Assembly: GCA_003254925.1 (NCBI GenBank)
Contig: QANZ01034804.1
Location: 3,303 to 67,302 of the forward strand
Direction of reading: 5' to 3'
From: Chamaecrista fasciculata
Taxonomy: Eukaryota; Streptophyta; Magnoliopsida; Fabales; Fabaceae
DNA length: 64,000 nt
The notes under the pieces are model-generated. The model saw only the letters and a list, made by a program, of their open reading frames with translations, was not told the origin of the DNA and searched no databases. Positions 1 to 9,899 of the stretch are shown here, piece by piece (position 1 is the stretch's first letter; every line of letters starts with the position of its first letter). A program made the position numbers and the translations under genes.

Positions 1-714
1 GGTGGGTCCCATTGGGAGATTTGATCTCTCAATTTGATTCTCCAAGATTGCAATTTGAATTTAAATATAATATTAAGGTAATATTATAATTATAAATTCA
101 AGTCTTAAAATAATTATATTATCAGAATATCTTTATTTTAGGAATTATTAAATCACCAAATTTCTCTCTCTCTATATAAGGGACAAGTCGACTTGCCCAA
201 CAAGCATAGCATACTAACCCTAATTTGATTTTCCTCCTAAGAGTTAGAGAGAGAAAATATTCCCTTGCACACACATAGAGAAAGTCGACTTTCTCTAAGA
301 GTTAGAGAATTTCGACTTTAGCTCTAAAGTTAGGGTTTTGAGAGAAGAATAGCCAAGAAGGAGTTCTTGTGGGGGGATTCTTCTAAGCGCCACCTCAGTT
401 GCTGATTCAAGAAGGAGTTCTTGAAGTAAGAGGTCTGTAGATTGGTCCCAGATTCTTTTGGAGAAAAGAATTGGAGGCTAGCACCTCGGTGTTCAAAGAA
501 ACTGTTCGTGTGGATTACTGGCAGAGGGAGAACTCTAGGAGTGGACTCCTTGGAACTCGCCCCGTTCAACCATCGAATTGAAACTCTGAGGTATAACACT
601 AACCAAAAGTTTTAAATTCTGCTAGCGGATCCGTTCGGGAATCATAGGACCTAGGCGTTTTTTTAATTATTTTATTTTTGCTTCCGCTGCCTTAGGCGCC
701 TAGGATTCCCAACA
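1..714 (+). mobile_element. 3' part of an Angela/BARE-like copia LTR
   Basis: This stretch resembles the reverse complement of the LTR at 31708-33823, including the segment around the AAGATTGCA..TTTGAAT block, and it ends in the canonical CCCAACA at 714. The 5' part lies outside the window. The transcribed-leader-like segment with repeated CTCTAAGAGTTAGAGA also occurs in the other copy. I see no primer-binding site directly after 714, so it may be a solo LTR or a broken element. Confidence 0.7.
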
Positions 715-726
715 ATTCCTCCACGT

Positions 727-925
727 ATGATCTCTGAAGGTGCAGGGACGATTCCTAATCCAGCTTTCCTTGAATGGGAAGATGTCGATCAGCTTCTTTT
801 ATTTTGGTTGAGGAATACCTTGTCGCTTGAAGTTGCTTCACAGCTGCTACACTGCATCACAACATTCGATCTTTGGACGAATGCATGCAATCTTACATGT
901 GCATCGATGAAATCGCGAGTGATGG
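727..925 (+). pseudogene. copia gag fragment
   Basis: The frame from 727 reads a peptide with PNPAFLEW, then DQLLLFWL and FDLW. This is the pattern of the N-terminal gag (UBN2-type) domain of plant copia elements, where 'NP.F..W...DQLLLSWL' is typical. It stops being gag-like at about 925, where an LTR-terminal sequence of another element begins. It is a short relic with no following pol. Its gag type differs from that of the Angela-like element at 31708-39315, so it probably belongs to a different element from the LTR before it. Confidence 0.5.
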
Positions 926-954
926 TGACCGCACCCGTCGTTAGGTGGCCAAAA
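926..954 (-). repeat. terminal scrap of the Ty3-type LTR found at 13012-13040
   Basis: This 29-bp stretch is the reverse complement of the 3' end of the LTR of the element at 11686-18017 (key core GGTGCGGTCA). It begins exactly where the copia gag similarity ends. Similarity is not obvious beyond about 954. The rest, to about 1500, could be a diverged LTR of the same lineage, which I cannot establish by eye. Confidence 0.45.
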
Positions 955-1897
955 GTAACAAAGAATGTTCTTTAAGATGGTTTCTAACACCTAAAGCACA
1001 AATTGAATTAAGTAATAATTGTTTTTGTTATTTTTTACTAAAAGGACTAAATTGAAATTTATAATAATAATAATGAGTTAAACAACCATAGAGAGAAAGG
1101 CACCCGACAGAGCATATGGATCAAACAATCATCACTATATAAAATTATGTCAGAATTATCTCACATTGATCATCCCCAAGATATTCACTAACCAAGTAAC
1201 ATAGATTAACAAACTTATCATAAAACCATCCCAAACAAGACAAATTCATAACAAGAAATGAAAATCTCATTGAATTGATGAATAATTGAGTAAGATAATA
1301 ATAACCAAACTAGCATTCTCTCAAAGTGTTACAATCAAGATGTATATGAAAGAATAAAGTTCAACTTTCAATCTAAACAACAGAATAATTACCAGAAAAT
1401 AGGCAATTTGTGACGGAAAAAAGCGTCACTAAATGTGGAAATTCCGTCACAAATCAAGTTTGTGACAGAATTTGTAACGGAAAATTTTCGTTACATGTAG
1501 GTGTCAATAATTATGACCAAACTAGCATTCACTCAAAATGTTAGAATCAAGAGTTAAAAGTACTGTCAAATGAAAAATGCCAAAAGCTTTTAAATTAATT
1601 AAAAGAGGCCTTAAAGTTACTAAACTTATGTATGGCACAACAGAAAAAATCTTAATTAGTAATTATATTTACTTATTTGTGAAAATAAAATTACAAAATA
1701 ACTTTTTATTTATTTCTAAAATGCAGAGAATATATTAGTGATTAATTATCTTTACTTATTTGTGATATATTACTTAAGTATTAGTTTAAAAGCGTGTTAT
1801 ATATGTACTTTTATAGAAGTAAACTTGGTGTATATATGTAGGTATCGTATCGATCAAAGCATATTGTATAATTAAGGTTGTGTGTGTGTTAAGGTTG
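955..1897. other. AT-rich region upstream of the WAT1-like gene
   Basis: No gene is visible. Bases 1405-1500 hold a small foldback built from 'TTTGTGACGGAA' and its inverse, of the kind seen at the ends of plant DNA-transposon remnants. The 5' UTR and promoter of the WAT1-like gene should lie in the last few hundred bases. A GT-rich stretch at 1878-1890 immediately precedes the start codon. Confidence 0.4.
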
Positions 1898-4800
1898 ATG
1901 ATGAGTAGAGAGAAAGTAACACTAATGACGAGATCAATAGTAATAGGAATGCGTGAAGCAATGCCACATCTGCTAATGATTGGGCTTCAATTTGGGATGG
2001 CTGGTAATTTCATCTTCAGCAAGGACTTTCTCAACCATGGCATGAGTCCTTTCGTCTTCATTGTTTACCGCCATGCCATTGCTTCCTTCTTCCTCGCTCC
2101 TCTTGCTTTCTTTATCGAAAGGTAATTATGATATTCTCAAGGGATTTGGTACACGAATTGAAAAAATAGTCCCGGGATTAGAAGCTTCGGCATAGACTAA
2201 TCCTGCGTTTCATACGCGGATTACAAAATTAGTCGTGGGAATATTGTATTCCCAGGAATAGCATAATTTCCTAGATAATATGTATTTAGGGACTTAATTG
2301 TAATTTTTTGAAATTTTTTGGGGTTAATATGTAATTTTTGCAAAATTTGATATTGTTAAAATTACAAAATAGCTCCAAAGGATACAAAAGTGTTAATAAA
2401 GAGTACCAAAGGGTACCAAAGTGTCAGGTTTCAAACTATAGGGTACCAAAGTGAAATAGGGTTAAACTACAGGATACCAAAGTGTAATTTACTCTATTTT
2501 AAAAGAATTACGTACTAAAATTTAATAAGAGAGGCAAGTTAAAGGTCCACATTCATTTCTTTTTCTTTTTGATTCCCCAACATATACAATTAATTTTTGA
2601 ATAAACATAAAAATTAGTCCTTAACAGATATATGAGTTAATAAGTACTCAAGACTTAAAGTCTAGTTAATTTATGTATTTTAATTCTAGAAAATTAAAGT
2701 ATATAAATTAAACTTTTAAAAATTTAATTGTCATCTTATATATTTTTTAAATACTAACCTATATGTTTACTGTTAATTCTTCTACCTAGCACTTACCAGT
2801 GTTAATTATATTTAAATTATTGATTTTGCAGGAGAAGAAGGCCTAAGATGACACTCCCTGTTTTTCTACAGATAATGGCACTGGGATTTCTTGAGTAATC
2901 ATCTAAAACCATAACAATTAGTTAAACAAATAAAAACATAACAATTATATTTATACACATACAAACACAAAAATGACAAATCTAATTTATCATATATATA
3001 TAAATATGGGTGAATTATATATTTCAGGCCTGTTTTCCACCAGAGCTTCACTTACCTGGGGATGAAATACACCTCAGCTTCTTTCGCGTCTGCTGTAACG
3101 AACTCCACTCCCTCTATTACGTTTCTGTTGGCAGTCATTCTTGGGTAAGTATTTGATTTAGTTTAAAAATTTTATGAGTTATTACAAGTTAACTTCTCCA
3201 TAAACATTCTGTCATTTATGAGTCAATTTTTTTTTTTAAAAAAGATTAAATTGTAACCAGTCATACATTCTTAAGAATTTGTTGGATCTGGGCTGATTGA
3301 CAAGTTTAACACTTGTAAAAGAAGGGAAAAAGAGAAAGTGGGTGAGGGTGGGGCCTAACAAAATTGGGCCAGATCCTGTAGAGCCCAAGTTTTATCAGAG
3401 GAGGAAGAAGAGAGAATTGATCAGTCCTTTGAACTTCAAATGAGAGACGAGAGAAATATGACCAAATTCAATAGTTTGGGACCAAAATGAAACATTTTAC
3501 CAATATTTAGGACCAAAATGAATCATGTTGCCAACATTTAGGACCAATCTAAACATTTTGAAACATAATGGACCAAAATAAGCATTAGAGCATACATTTA
3601 GAACCAAAATGGACCTTTGACCTTTAAAAAAAAAAAGATTAAAGAAAGAGAGAGAAAAGTGGCCTAATGTTCGTCTGACACAGTAGTGGAGGCAATGGTA
3701 GGGGTTGGGTAGTGCGCATGCTTTTGTATGGGAGGGGGCTGTATTGTAGAGTTTAGGCAGAAATTGGTAGGAACTTGGGGAGAGACTAGCCTCTCAAAGG
3801 TCCAGATTATGTTAATGCTTTATTGAGTGTTCTTGTGAGTGTTTTTGTGAAGGACTGTATTTTCTTCTGTGATATATCAAATATAGCCTGCATTTTTAGT
3901 CTTTTATTAGTCTCTCTATCTCAGTTTGCATATCAGTTCCCATCAGAATGAAATCAACTATTTTAAATACAAATGAAGGGTTAAATGAGATTTGAAGATG
4001 TATATAGGTTTGAGAGGGTGAAGTTGAAGGGCATACGGAGTGCAGCAAAAGTAATAGGGACAATGGTAACATTTGGAGGGGCAGTTGTGATGGCAGTATA
4101 CAAGGGTCCTGCTTTCCACATCTTCCATAATCATAATTATTCCCTCCATCATGATGAAGATGCTACCACCAATACCAACAACAATCACCTAATAATTGGA
4201 GTCCTCTATATACTTCTCAGCTGTTTGGCTCTCTCTGCATTCTTCATTTTGCAGGTATATTAGGGGTGGGAAAGTGGGTTGAGTCATAAGTGGGTGGGTC
4301 ATAAATGAGTTAATGACTTATTTATATTTGTTAAATGGGTCATGGATGGGTCATGACCTATAAATCAAGGGTCGACTCAACCCAACCCATAAACTCATCT
4401 TAAAATATTTATATTATTTAATTTATAAACTAATTAATGAGAATAATTTTTAAATTATTCAAATTTATGACTAAATTGTATTCTTTTTCAGATTTTTAAC
4501 TGATTTGCAATTTTTACCTATATTTTTAAAATTACATTTTAACCCCAAATTTTTTTTTTAAAAATTTTTATTTTAGTCCTCAAATATCATGTTCCATGGA
4601 CTTTTATGAAAATTTTGAAAAAATTTAGGGGCATTTTGTAATTTTTGCAAAAGTTTGCAAAATTCATCTTCCTTTCACTGAACTTACAGTTTGGTGGGAC
4701 TAAAATGCATTCATTTTCCAAATTTAGAATTGATCTGTAATTTTATCTTTTTTCAAGTATTTATCAAAATTACAATTTGGTCCAAATTTTTTTTTATAAT

Positions 4801-6724
4801 TTTCATATTAGTCCTCAAATATTATGGTCCAGGGACGTTCTTGTAAATTTTGAAATTATTTGAGGGGCATTTTGTAATTTTTGCAAAAATTTATGAAATT
4901 CATATTCACCTCCCTTTCATGAAATTACACGTAGTTTTGATACAAATTTGGGTTAGGTTAGGTAACCATGGGTTTTACCCAACCCAACTCAACTTTTAAT
5001 GGGTCAATTTTGGACCCAACCCATCTTGACCCATTATCTAAATGGGTTGGATTGGTTGGTTAATTTTGTGATTGGGTTGGTTGGGTTGGTAAGTAATGGG
5101 TTGAGATTACCATCCGTACAGGTATATATAATTATATATAAATGAATGAATTGAATGCAGTCGATAACGGTGAAATATGGTTTAAGCATCAATAGAAACT
5201 AAAGGATAAGATGTAGTAGAAATCGACGACTAAGATTGAGCCACGTCAACACTTTTTGTTAAATCTTGACGAAAAATAAACACAGGGTACCAAAGTGCTA
5301 ACGGCGCAAACTTCAGGGTACCAAAGTGGATTCGATTCTAACCATATGGTACCAAAGTGCATTTTACCCTTTAATTAATTATATGAATTGAATGCAGTCG
5401 ATAACGGTGAAAAGATACCCGGCGGAATTGTCAGTGGCCACCATGATATGCTTGAGTGGTACAGTCCAAGCCACCGCCGTGGCCATTGTGGCAGAGCCTC
5501 ACTCCCACTCATGGGCAATCGCTTGGGACTACAGCCTTTATGATCCTCTCTACACTGTTGGTTTCTTTCTACTCTCATTCATTTTAATAGCTATCATGCA
5601 TTTACCATCCTTGAGTTTTAGGAGGAGGGTACAAAACACTTGCAAACAAATTTTTCTAACATCCAATCATTTAGAAACCTTCAATTGTAGGTCAATGACA
5701 CAAAATACTTTGAATTTCAATAAATTGATAGGTAGAGTTCTAAGCTTTCAAATTCATCATTCAACACCTCTACAATATAGTCTCATCTCCTCTTTCTTTT
5801 TTTTTTTTTTCTTTTTGCAAAAATACTCTTGGTACCACTCCAAAATATGCGGTCATTTTCAGTTGCACCCTTAAAGCGTGGAGTCAGTCTCAATTATACT
5901 CTCATCACTTTTTTGAGTCAATTATAATTTATACCCTCAATCTTTTCTTTTTTGTGTCAATTGTACTCCCAATCTTTTCTTTTTTGTCAATTGTACCCCC
6001 AAATTGAGAGAGTATTTGTAGGTACAATTGACTCAAATGTGAAACATGGGGGGTATAATTGTCTATAAAGAATTTTTGGGGTATAACTGAAAATGACTTC
6101 ATATTTTGGGAGTACAATTAATCTACAAAAAAACTTTGGAGGGTATAACTGAAAATAATCATATACTTTAGAGGTATCAATAATACTTTTGTTATTTTTT
6201 TTTACACAAAAGAATGACAATTAGATGGAAGGTTGATAGTAATTGAAATTTCAAGAATTTATTTGTTAACTTTTGAAAATGGGTATATTAATAATTGATG
6301 AAAAATGAATAATTTTCAGGGAATAGTGAGTTCGGCAATAGCTTTCTACGTGCAAGGTGTGGTGCTGAAAATTAGAGGACCTGTCTTCACCGCAGCCTTC
6401 AGTCCTCTTTGCATGATCATCGTTGCTGCCTTGGCTTCCTTCCTTTTACGAGAGCAACTCCATCTCGGAAGGTATACATATATTAATTTACTTTTCGTTC
6501 AATTTATCCATATATCAAATTGATAACAAAAATAAACCAAGTGTAGAAAGATATATATATATATATATATATATATGGAAATGAAATAAATGCAATATAT
6601 AAACAGTATCATAGGAAGCATTATCATCGCTGTGGGCTTGTACGCTGTCATTTGGGGTAAAGCCAAGGACTATTCAGAATCAGCATCACAAAATTCGCCT
6701 ATGAATGCTGCAACTGATGTGTAA
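1898..6724 (+). CDS. WAT1-related (MtN21/EamA) membrane transporter, 7 exons
   Basis: Exons by splice sites and reading frame: 1898-2121, 2832-2894, 3028-3144, 4008-4254, 5398-5556, 6320-6471, 6607-6724. They join in frame to 359 residues. The product resembles the plant WAT1-related family: small multi-pass (usually ten-helix) transporters with two EamA domains; founder WAT1 exports auxin from the vacuole. Seen motifs are MIGLQFGMAGNFI in helix 1, the FIVYRHAIASF segment, AKVIGTMVTFGGAVVM, YPAELSVATMICL and GPVFTAAFSPLCMIIVA, followed by a short hydrophilic tail. For exon 4 I chose the AG at 4007 because it keeps the family spacing (AVILGFERVKLKG). An in-frame GTG at 1880 is not needed; tandem ATGs at 1898 and 1901 fit. 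The exon 5 donor (ACT/GTTGGT) is weak. GTGTAAGT at the stop also resembles a splice donor, so an extra exon is possible. Substrate unknown. Confidence 0.85.
2265..2495. repeat. one-armed copy of the GGTACCAAAGTG hairpin family (WAT1 intron 1)
   Basis: Units of the form GG(G)TACCAAAGTG recur at about 30-bp spacing and end in GTGTAATTTACTCT. This matches the right arm of the complete element at 44343-44772. The opposite arm is missing. Confidence 0.55.
3280..3945 (+). mobile_element. candidate solo LTR in WAT1 intron 3
   Basis: The segment starts TGTTGGATCTGGG and ends CCCATCA. It is flanked by GAATT (3275-3279) and GAATG (3946-3950), a 5-bp near-duplication. TG..CA ends with 5-bp flanks suit a copia LTR. 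The interior holds GGACCAAAATG-type repeat units at 3460-3620. No internal region or second LTR is present, so this looks like a solo LTR left by recombination. Orientation is inferred from the TGTTGG start. Confidence 0.5.
4261..5118. mobile_element. hAT-type MITE inserted at the WAT1 intron 4 splice donor
   Basis: The left end TAGGGGTGGGAA and the right end (read inverted, TACGGATGGTAA) form short imperfect terminal inverted repeats. Both sides carry CAGGTATAT (4252-4260 and 5119-5127). This contains an 8-bp target duplication, the hAT size. The interior is rich in ATGGGTCATGACC and AACCCAACCCA words. The duplicated target includes the exon 4 splice donor CAG/GTATAT. Confidence 0.7.
5146..5412. 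repeat. insertion bounded by a 30-bp direct repeat that duplicates the exon 5 acceptor
   Basis: Bases 5146-5175 and 5383-5412 are identical over 30 bp and span the intron/exon 5 junction (GAATGCAG/TCGATAACGG). Between them (5176-5382) lies a half-hairpin repeat with GGTACCAAAGTG units, also present at 18557-18784. The second acceptor (AG at 5396-5397) leads into a normal exon 5. The first (AG at 5159-5160) leads to a stop after 13 codons. Confidence 0.75.
5819..6191. repeat. hairpin element in WAT1 intron 5
   Basis: The left arm, starting AAAAATACTCTTGGTACC, and the right arm, ending GGTATCAATAATACTTTT, are inverted copies. Both hold repeated units like 'GTCATTTTCAGTTGTACCCCC' in opposite orientation. 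The flanks are T-rich and I could not read a clean target duplication. No coding potential is apparent. Confidence 0.5.
6551..6576. repeat. (AT)n microsatellite in WAT1 intron 6
   Basis: Perfect AT dinucleotide run, about 13 units, between exon 6 and exon 7. Confidence 0.9.
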
Positions 6725-6755
6725 GTATTAATAGTATTTATCTACTTTTAAATAA

Positions 6756-7682
6756 GGGAAAAATGTCACAATATCCCTTAAAATTTGGGTTATTTGGAAG
6801 TAGGTCCTTAAACTATCAATTTTGAAAATCAAATCCTTAAGCTTTGAAGATTTAGGAATTAGATATTTCCATCTATTTTTTTCACTAACGGTGTTAATTA
6901 TTATTAGGATAAATTACACTTTGGTACCATGTGGTTTAAAAAGTGACATTTTGGTAACTTGTGGTATTCTGTGTTAACACTTTGGTATCCTGAGTTTTAA
7001 TTCCATTAGAAAATTAACGAAAATTGACATTTTTGGGGCTCTTTCATAATTTTAACCATCTTTGGGAGATAAAAGGCAATTTTAATGCAGTAAAAAGAGG
7101 TTGAAATTACTAAAACACCTATAAATATTTAAATATATTCAAAATAGTCCTTAAAAACACAAAATTTTAGATCTTAATAGGACTAGATTGCACAAATTTT
7201 CCAGAATTGGGACTGTTTTGTAATTCTATCTTTTGTCCTATATTTTTCAAATATTACGTTTTGATCCCCAAAAAGTTTATAGTTTTCATTTTAGTCCCTA
7301 GATAATATATATCGAGGGACTTGTTTGTAGTTTTCCGAAAATATTGGAGGGTCAATCTGTACTTTTTTCAAAAGTTGTTATGATTAAAATTACAAAGTAG
7401 ATCAAAAAATTCCAATTTCTGTTAACTTTCTAACAGAATTAAAGCTCAGGGTACCAGAATGTCATTTTTTAAACCACAGGGTACCAAAGTGGAATATGAC
7501 CAAATCGCAGTGTACTAAAGTGTAATTTATCCTAATAATAACTAACACCGTTGGTGAAAAAATGGATGGAATGAGCTAATTCCTAAACCTTCAAAGTTTA
7601 AGGATTTGATTTTCAAAATTGATAATTTAAGGACCTACTTCCAAATGACTCAAAGTTTAAGGGGTCTTGTTACATTATTCCC
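6756..7682. mobile_element. 927-bp hairpin element with 9-bp TSD (composite)
   Basis: Starts GGGAAAAATGTCAC and ends GTTACATTATTCCC. It is flanked by exact 9-bp repeats TTTAAATAA at 6747-6755 and 7683-7691. The outer arms pair through 'CAATTTTGAAAATCAAATCC' and its inverse. The inner part (about 6905-7535) is a second inverted repeat of the TTTGGTACC family, and the pairing runs unbroken from outer to inner arms (TTATTATTAGGATAAATTACAC). It begins about 30 bp after the WAT1 stop codon, so it lies in or beside that gene's 3' UTR. Nine-bp duplications fit Mutator-like transposition. Confidence 0.75.
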
Positions 7683-7693
7683 TTTAAATAATT

Positions 7694-8595
7694 GGGTAAA
7701 TTACACAAAAGGGCCCTGTGGTTTGGTCCATTTTTCAGATAGGGTCCTTGTGGTATAAAAGTGTCAAATTGGAGGCCTGTGATTTCCTCCGTTAGTAAAT
7801 AGGGTCCCAGGTGGTTTTTTCCATCCAAATTAACGGAGTGAACTTTAAAGTGGACTGCTTTGTAATTTGAGCGTTTTTTACTATTAAAATAATCTAGAAA
7901 ATGACTATTTTGTAATTTGAACCAAAATGTAATAAAATGTAAAGAAATCATTCTTCTTCTTCACTAAAACACTCGGTCACTCACACCCTCTTCCTCCGCC
8001 GTCACCGCCGCCATTAATAGCCATGGCTCTCTCTCCGATGCCGAAGCCAAGTTGCCCAAGCTCGCCAGAATGCAGCCATGGAACCTGTTGTTGGCGAGGA
8101 CGATGACCGACACCGACGAGTTCTCGAAATTATCCGGGAGATCGAACACGAAACGGTCTTGAGACTGAAACTGCTTTTTGAACTGGATCTCAGTAATAAT
8201 AGGCGTATTTCCGGCGGGTTGCTCACCGGGTCTGTGTTGGGCAACTGGTCAGGTATTATAACATGACGTTGAAGACGAAGGAGGCTGATGAGAGAGAGGA
8301 GTTGAGTGCGTGTGTGAAGGGTGAAATTTCATTTATTATCATGAAACTTTTCTTTTTTTTTTTTTGCATCAAAGTCCTCTCATACAAATAGGGAGTCAAA
8401 TGCATAAAAATTAATAGTTAGGGTCTTAAAAAAGTATTTTAGCCAAAACTTCTGTAAAATTTTGGAGGAAAATATAGCTCGGGACCCTTTTTGTTAACAG
8501 AGCAAACCACAGCGACCTATTTGACATTTTTTAAACCACATGGACTCTATCTGAAAATGGGTCAAACCACAGGATCCTTTTGTGTAGTTTACCCG
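7694..8595. mobile_element. 902-bp hairpin element with 9-bp TSD carrying a gene fragment (Pack-MULE-like)
   Basis: The left end GGGTAAATTACACAAAAGGG and right end CCTTTTGTGTAGTTTACCC are inverted copies. They are flanked by exact 9-bp TAAATAATT at 7685-7693 and 8596-8604. The arms contain inverted 'CTGTGGTTTGGTCCATTTT' words. The loop (about 7955-8330) is GC-richer and gene-like. Its left target duplication overlaps the right one of the neighbouring element. Confidence 0.75.
8045..8170 (-). pseudogene. captured fragment of a leucine-rich-repeat extensin (LRX) gene
   Basis: On the minus strand the sequence reads DRFVFDLPDNFENSSVSVIV and on through LANNRFHGC and ASLGNLA. This is the conserved LRR-domain core of plant LRX cell-wall proteins, in which 'ELPDNFG.SPVSVIVLANN.FHGC' is characteristic. 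Only about 40 residues are recognisable. There is no signal peptide and no extensin tail. It sits in the loop of the hairpin element at 7694-8595. The GC-rich sequence on either side may come from the same or another captured gene. Confidence 0.65.
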
Positions 8596-8604
8596 TAAAT
8601 AATT

Positions 8605-9119
8605 TTGTCTCTAAAAGGCTATAGATTTACTGGGCTATGAATTTAAAATTTGTCACTATATATAATCATTGGTTTTAGTTATTTTAGTAGTATGTAGTTA
8701 GTAAGAGAATATAAATAATTAATTTGGTAACATTCAATATAATCATGGATGTAGAAAACTTCTATTTACAAATTTAAAATTCAGCCACCATATATAATCA
8801 TTAGTTTTAATCGTTTTAGTATTATGTAGTAAATAACAAAGTATAAATCATTTATTTGGTAGCATTCAATATAATTAAAATAATGAAAAAAAATTGATAA
8901 AAAAGATATCGTGATAAAATCAAAATTTAGATATTAAATAATTTATGAAGTCCAAAATAAAATATATACCTTTAAGTATGAGATTGAGATAAAGTCCAAA
9001 ATAAAATGTATACCATGAATCTGGGATTTAAAATATGATTTTAAAAATTGGCAATGATCGTGATTTTGAAATGAAAATTAATTGTGATTCATCAATCCAT
9101 TGCCTTTTGTTTATATATA
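8605..9119. other. AT-rich intergenic, partly duplicated
   Basis: No gene is visible. A block near 8640-8760 is repeated in diverged form at 8760-8880 (shared ATATAATCATT(A/G)GTTTTA and TAGTA(T)TATGTAGT words), a local tandem duplication of roughly 120 bp. Confidence 0.4.
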
Positions 9120-9289
9120 GCTAAAATGTACAACCACCCCATGAATTTTAGGTGAGGTGCACATAATACCCCTGAATTTTAAAATTGTGCATGAAGGACC
9201 CTTGAGATTTTAATTTTGAGCAATTAACACCCTTTTGTTAACTTTTCATCCAAATTCTTTGTTAAGTGCCACCTCAGCACATTTTGAAA

Positions 9290-9490
9290 TGGCTAAAGTC
9301 TTATTTTAGTCCCTCAAGTTTTGTAAAAATTTTGTTTTGGTCCCTAAGAGTTTTGTTCCTTTTGTTTTGATTCCTCAAGTTTTTAAAAAGTTTTACCGTT
9401 GGTCCCTAATTAGTTTCCATCCACTTTTTCCGTTAAAAAAATATTAAGTTTCGTCCTCCAAAAGTTTTAATTTTTCACATTAAAGTTTTT
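9290..9490. repeat. one-armed copy of the GGTCCCTCAAGTTT hairpin family
   Basis: Units such as 'TTTTGGTCCCTAAGAGTTTTG' and the TTCCATCCACTTTTTCCGTT loop segment match the left arm and loop of the complete element at 48922-49475. The right arm is missing. The sequence just before it (9120-9290), with ACCCCTGAATTTTA units, is probably a related repeat. Confidence 0.5.
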
Positions 9491-9599
9491 TTCCTTTTAT
9501 AATAGGATCAAAATATAAGAAAAATAAATAAATGAAGACTTTAGTGGGTTTCACACCAAAATAAAAAAATCAAAACAGAAAAAAGATCCCAATCACCAG

Positions 9600-9860
9600 A
9601 GTTGCAACAATTTTCTTGCCTATTTTTGAAGTATAGTTGCAACAATTTTCTTGGTATCAACAGACTGATAAATATTAACAACCTTAGATAGATCCCAATC
9701 ACCAGAGTTGTCATCTATCAATTCAATAACTTCAATTTTTACTTGTGATACCAATCATTCTTCCATTCCTTATCCTCCATGACTAGTTCTTTAAAAATTA
9801 CATCTCCATTGCTTTGAACACCTTCCCAGGGAAGCAAGCATTGAGTGGGTTTTTTTTTTT
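9600..9860 (-). pseudogene. possible LINE reverse-transcriptase fragment
   Basis: On the minus strand, part of the block reads a peptide like VIELIDDNSGDWDLSKVVNI. This resembles the 'V.ELID..TG.WD...' region downstream of reverse transcriptase in plant LINEs. The piece is short, and 9600-9660 holds a duplicated GTTGCAACAATTTTCTTG word. The assignment is tentative. Confidence 0.3.
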
Positions 9861-9899
9861 TATTTATTTTAAATGTCACTTAGAATTCTTTTATAGCTA

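Noticed and set aside
330..599. 89-codon minus-strand ORF near the window start
   Set aside because: It lies inside the LTR (1-714), has no motif, and corresponds to LTR sequence also found at 31800-32100.
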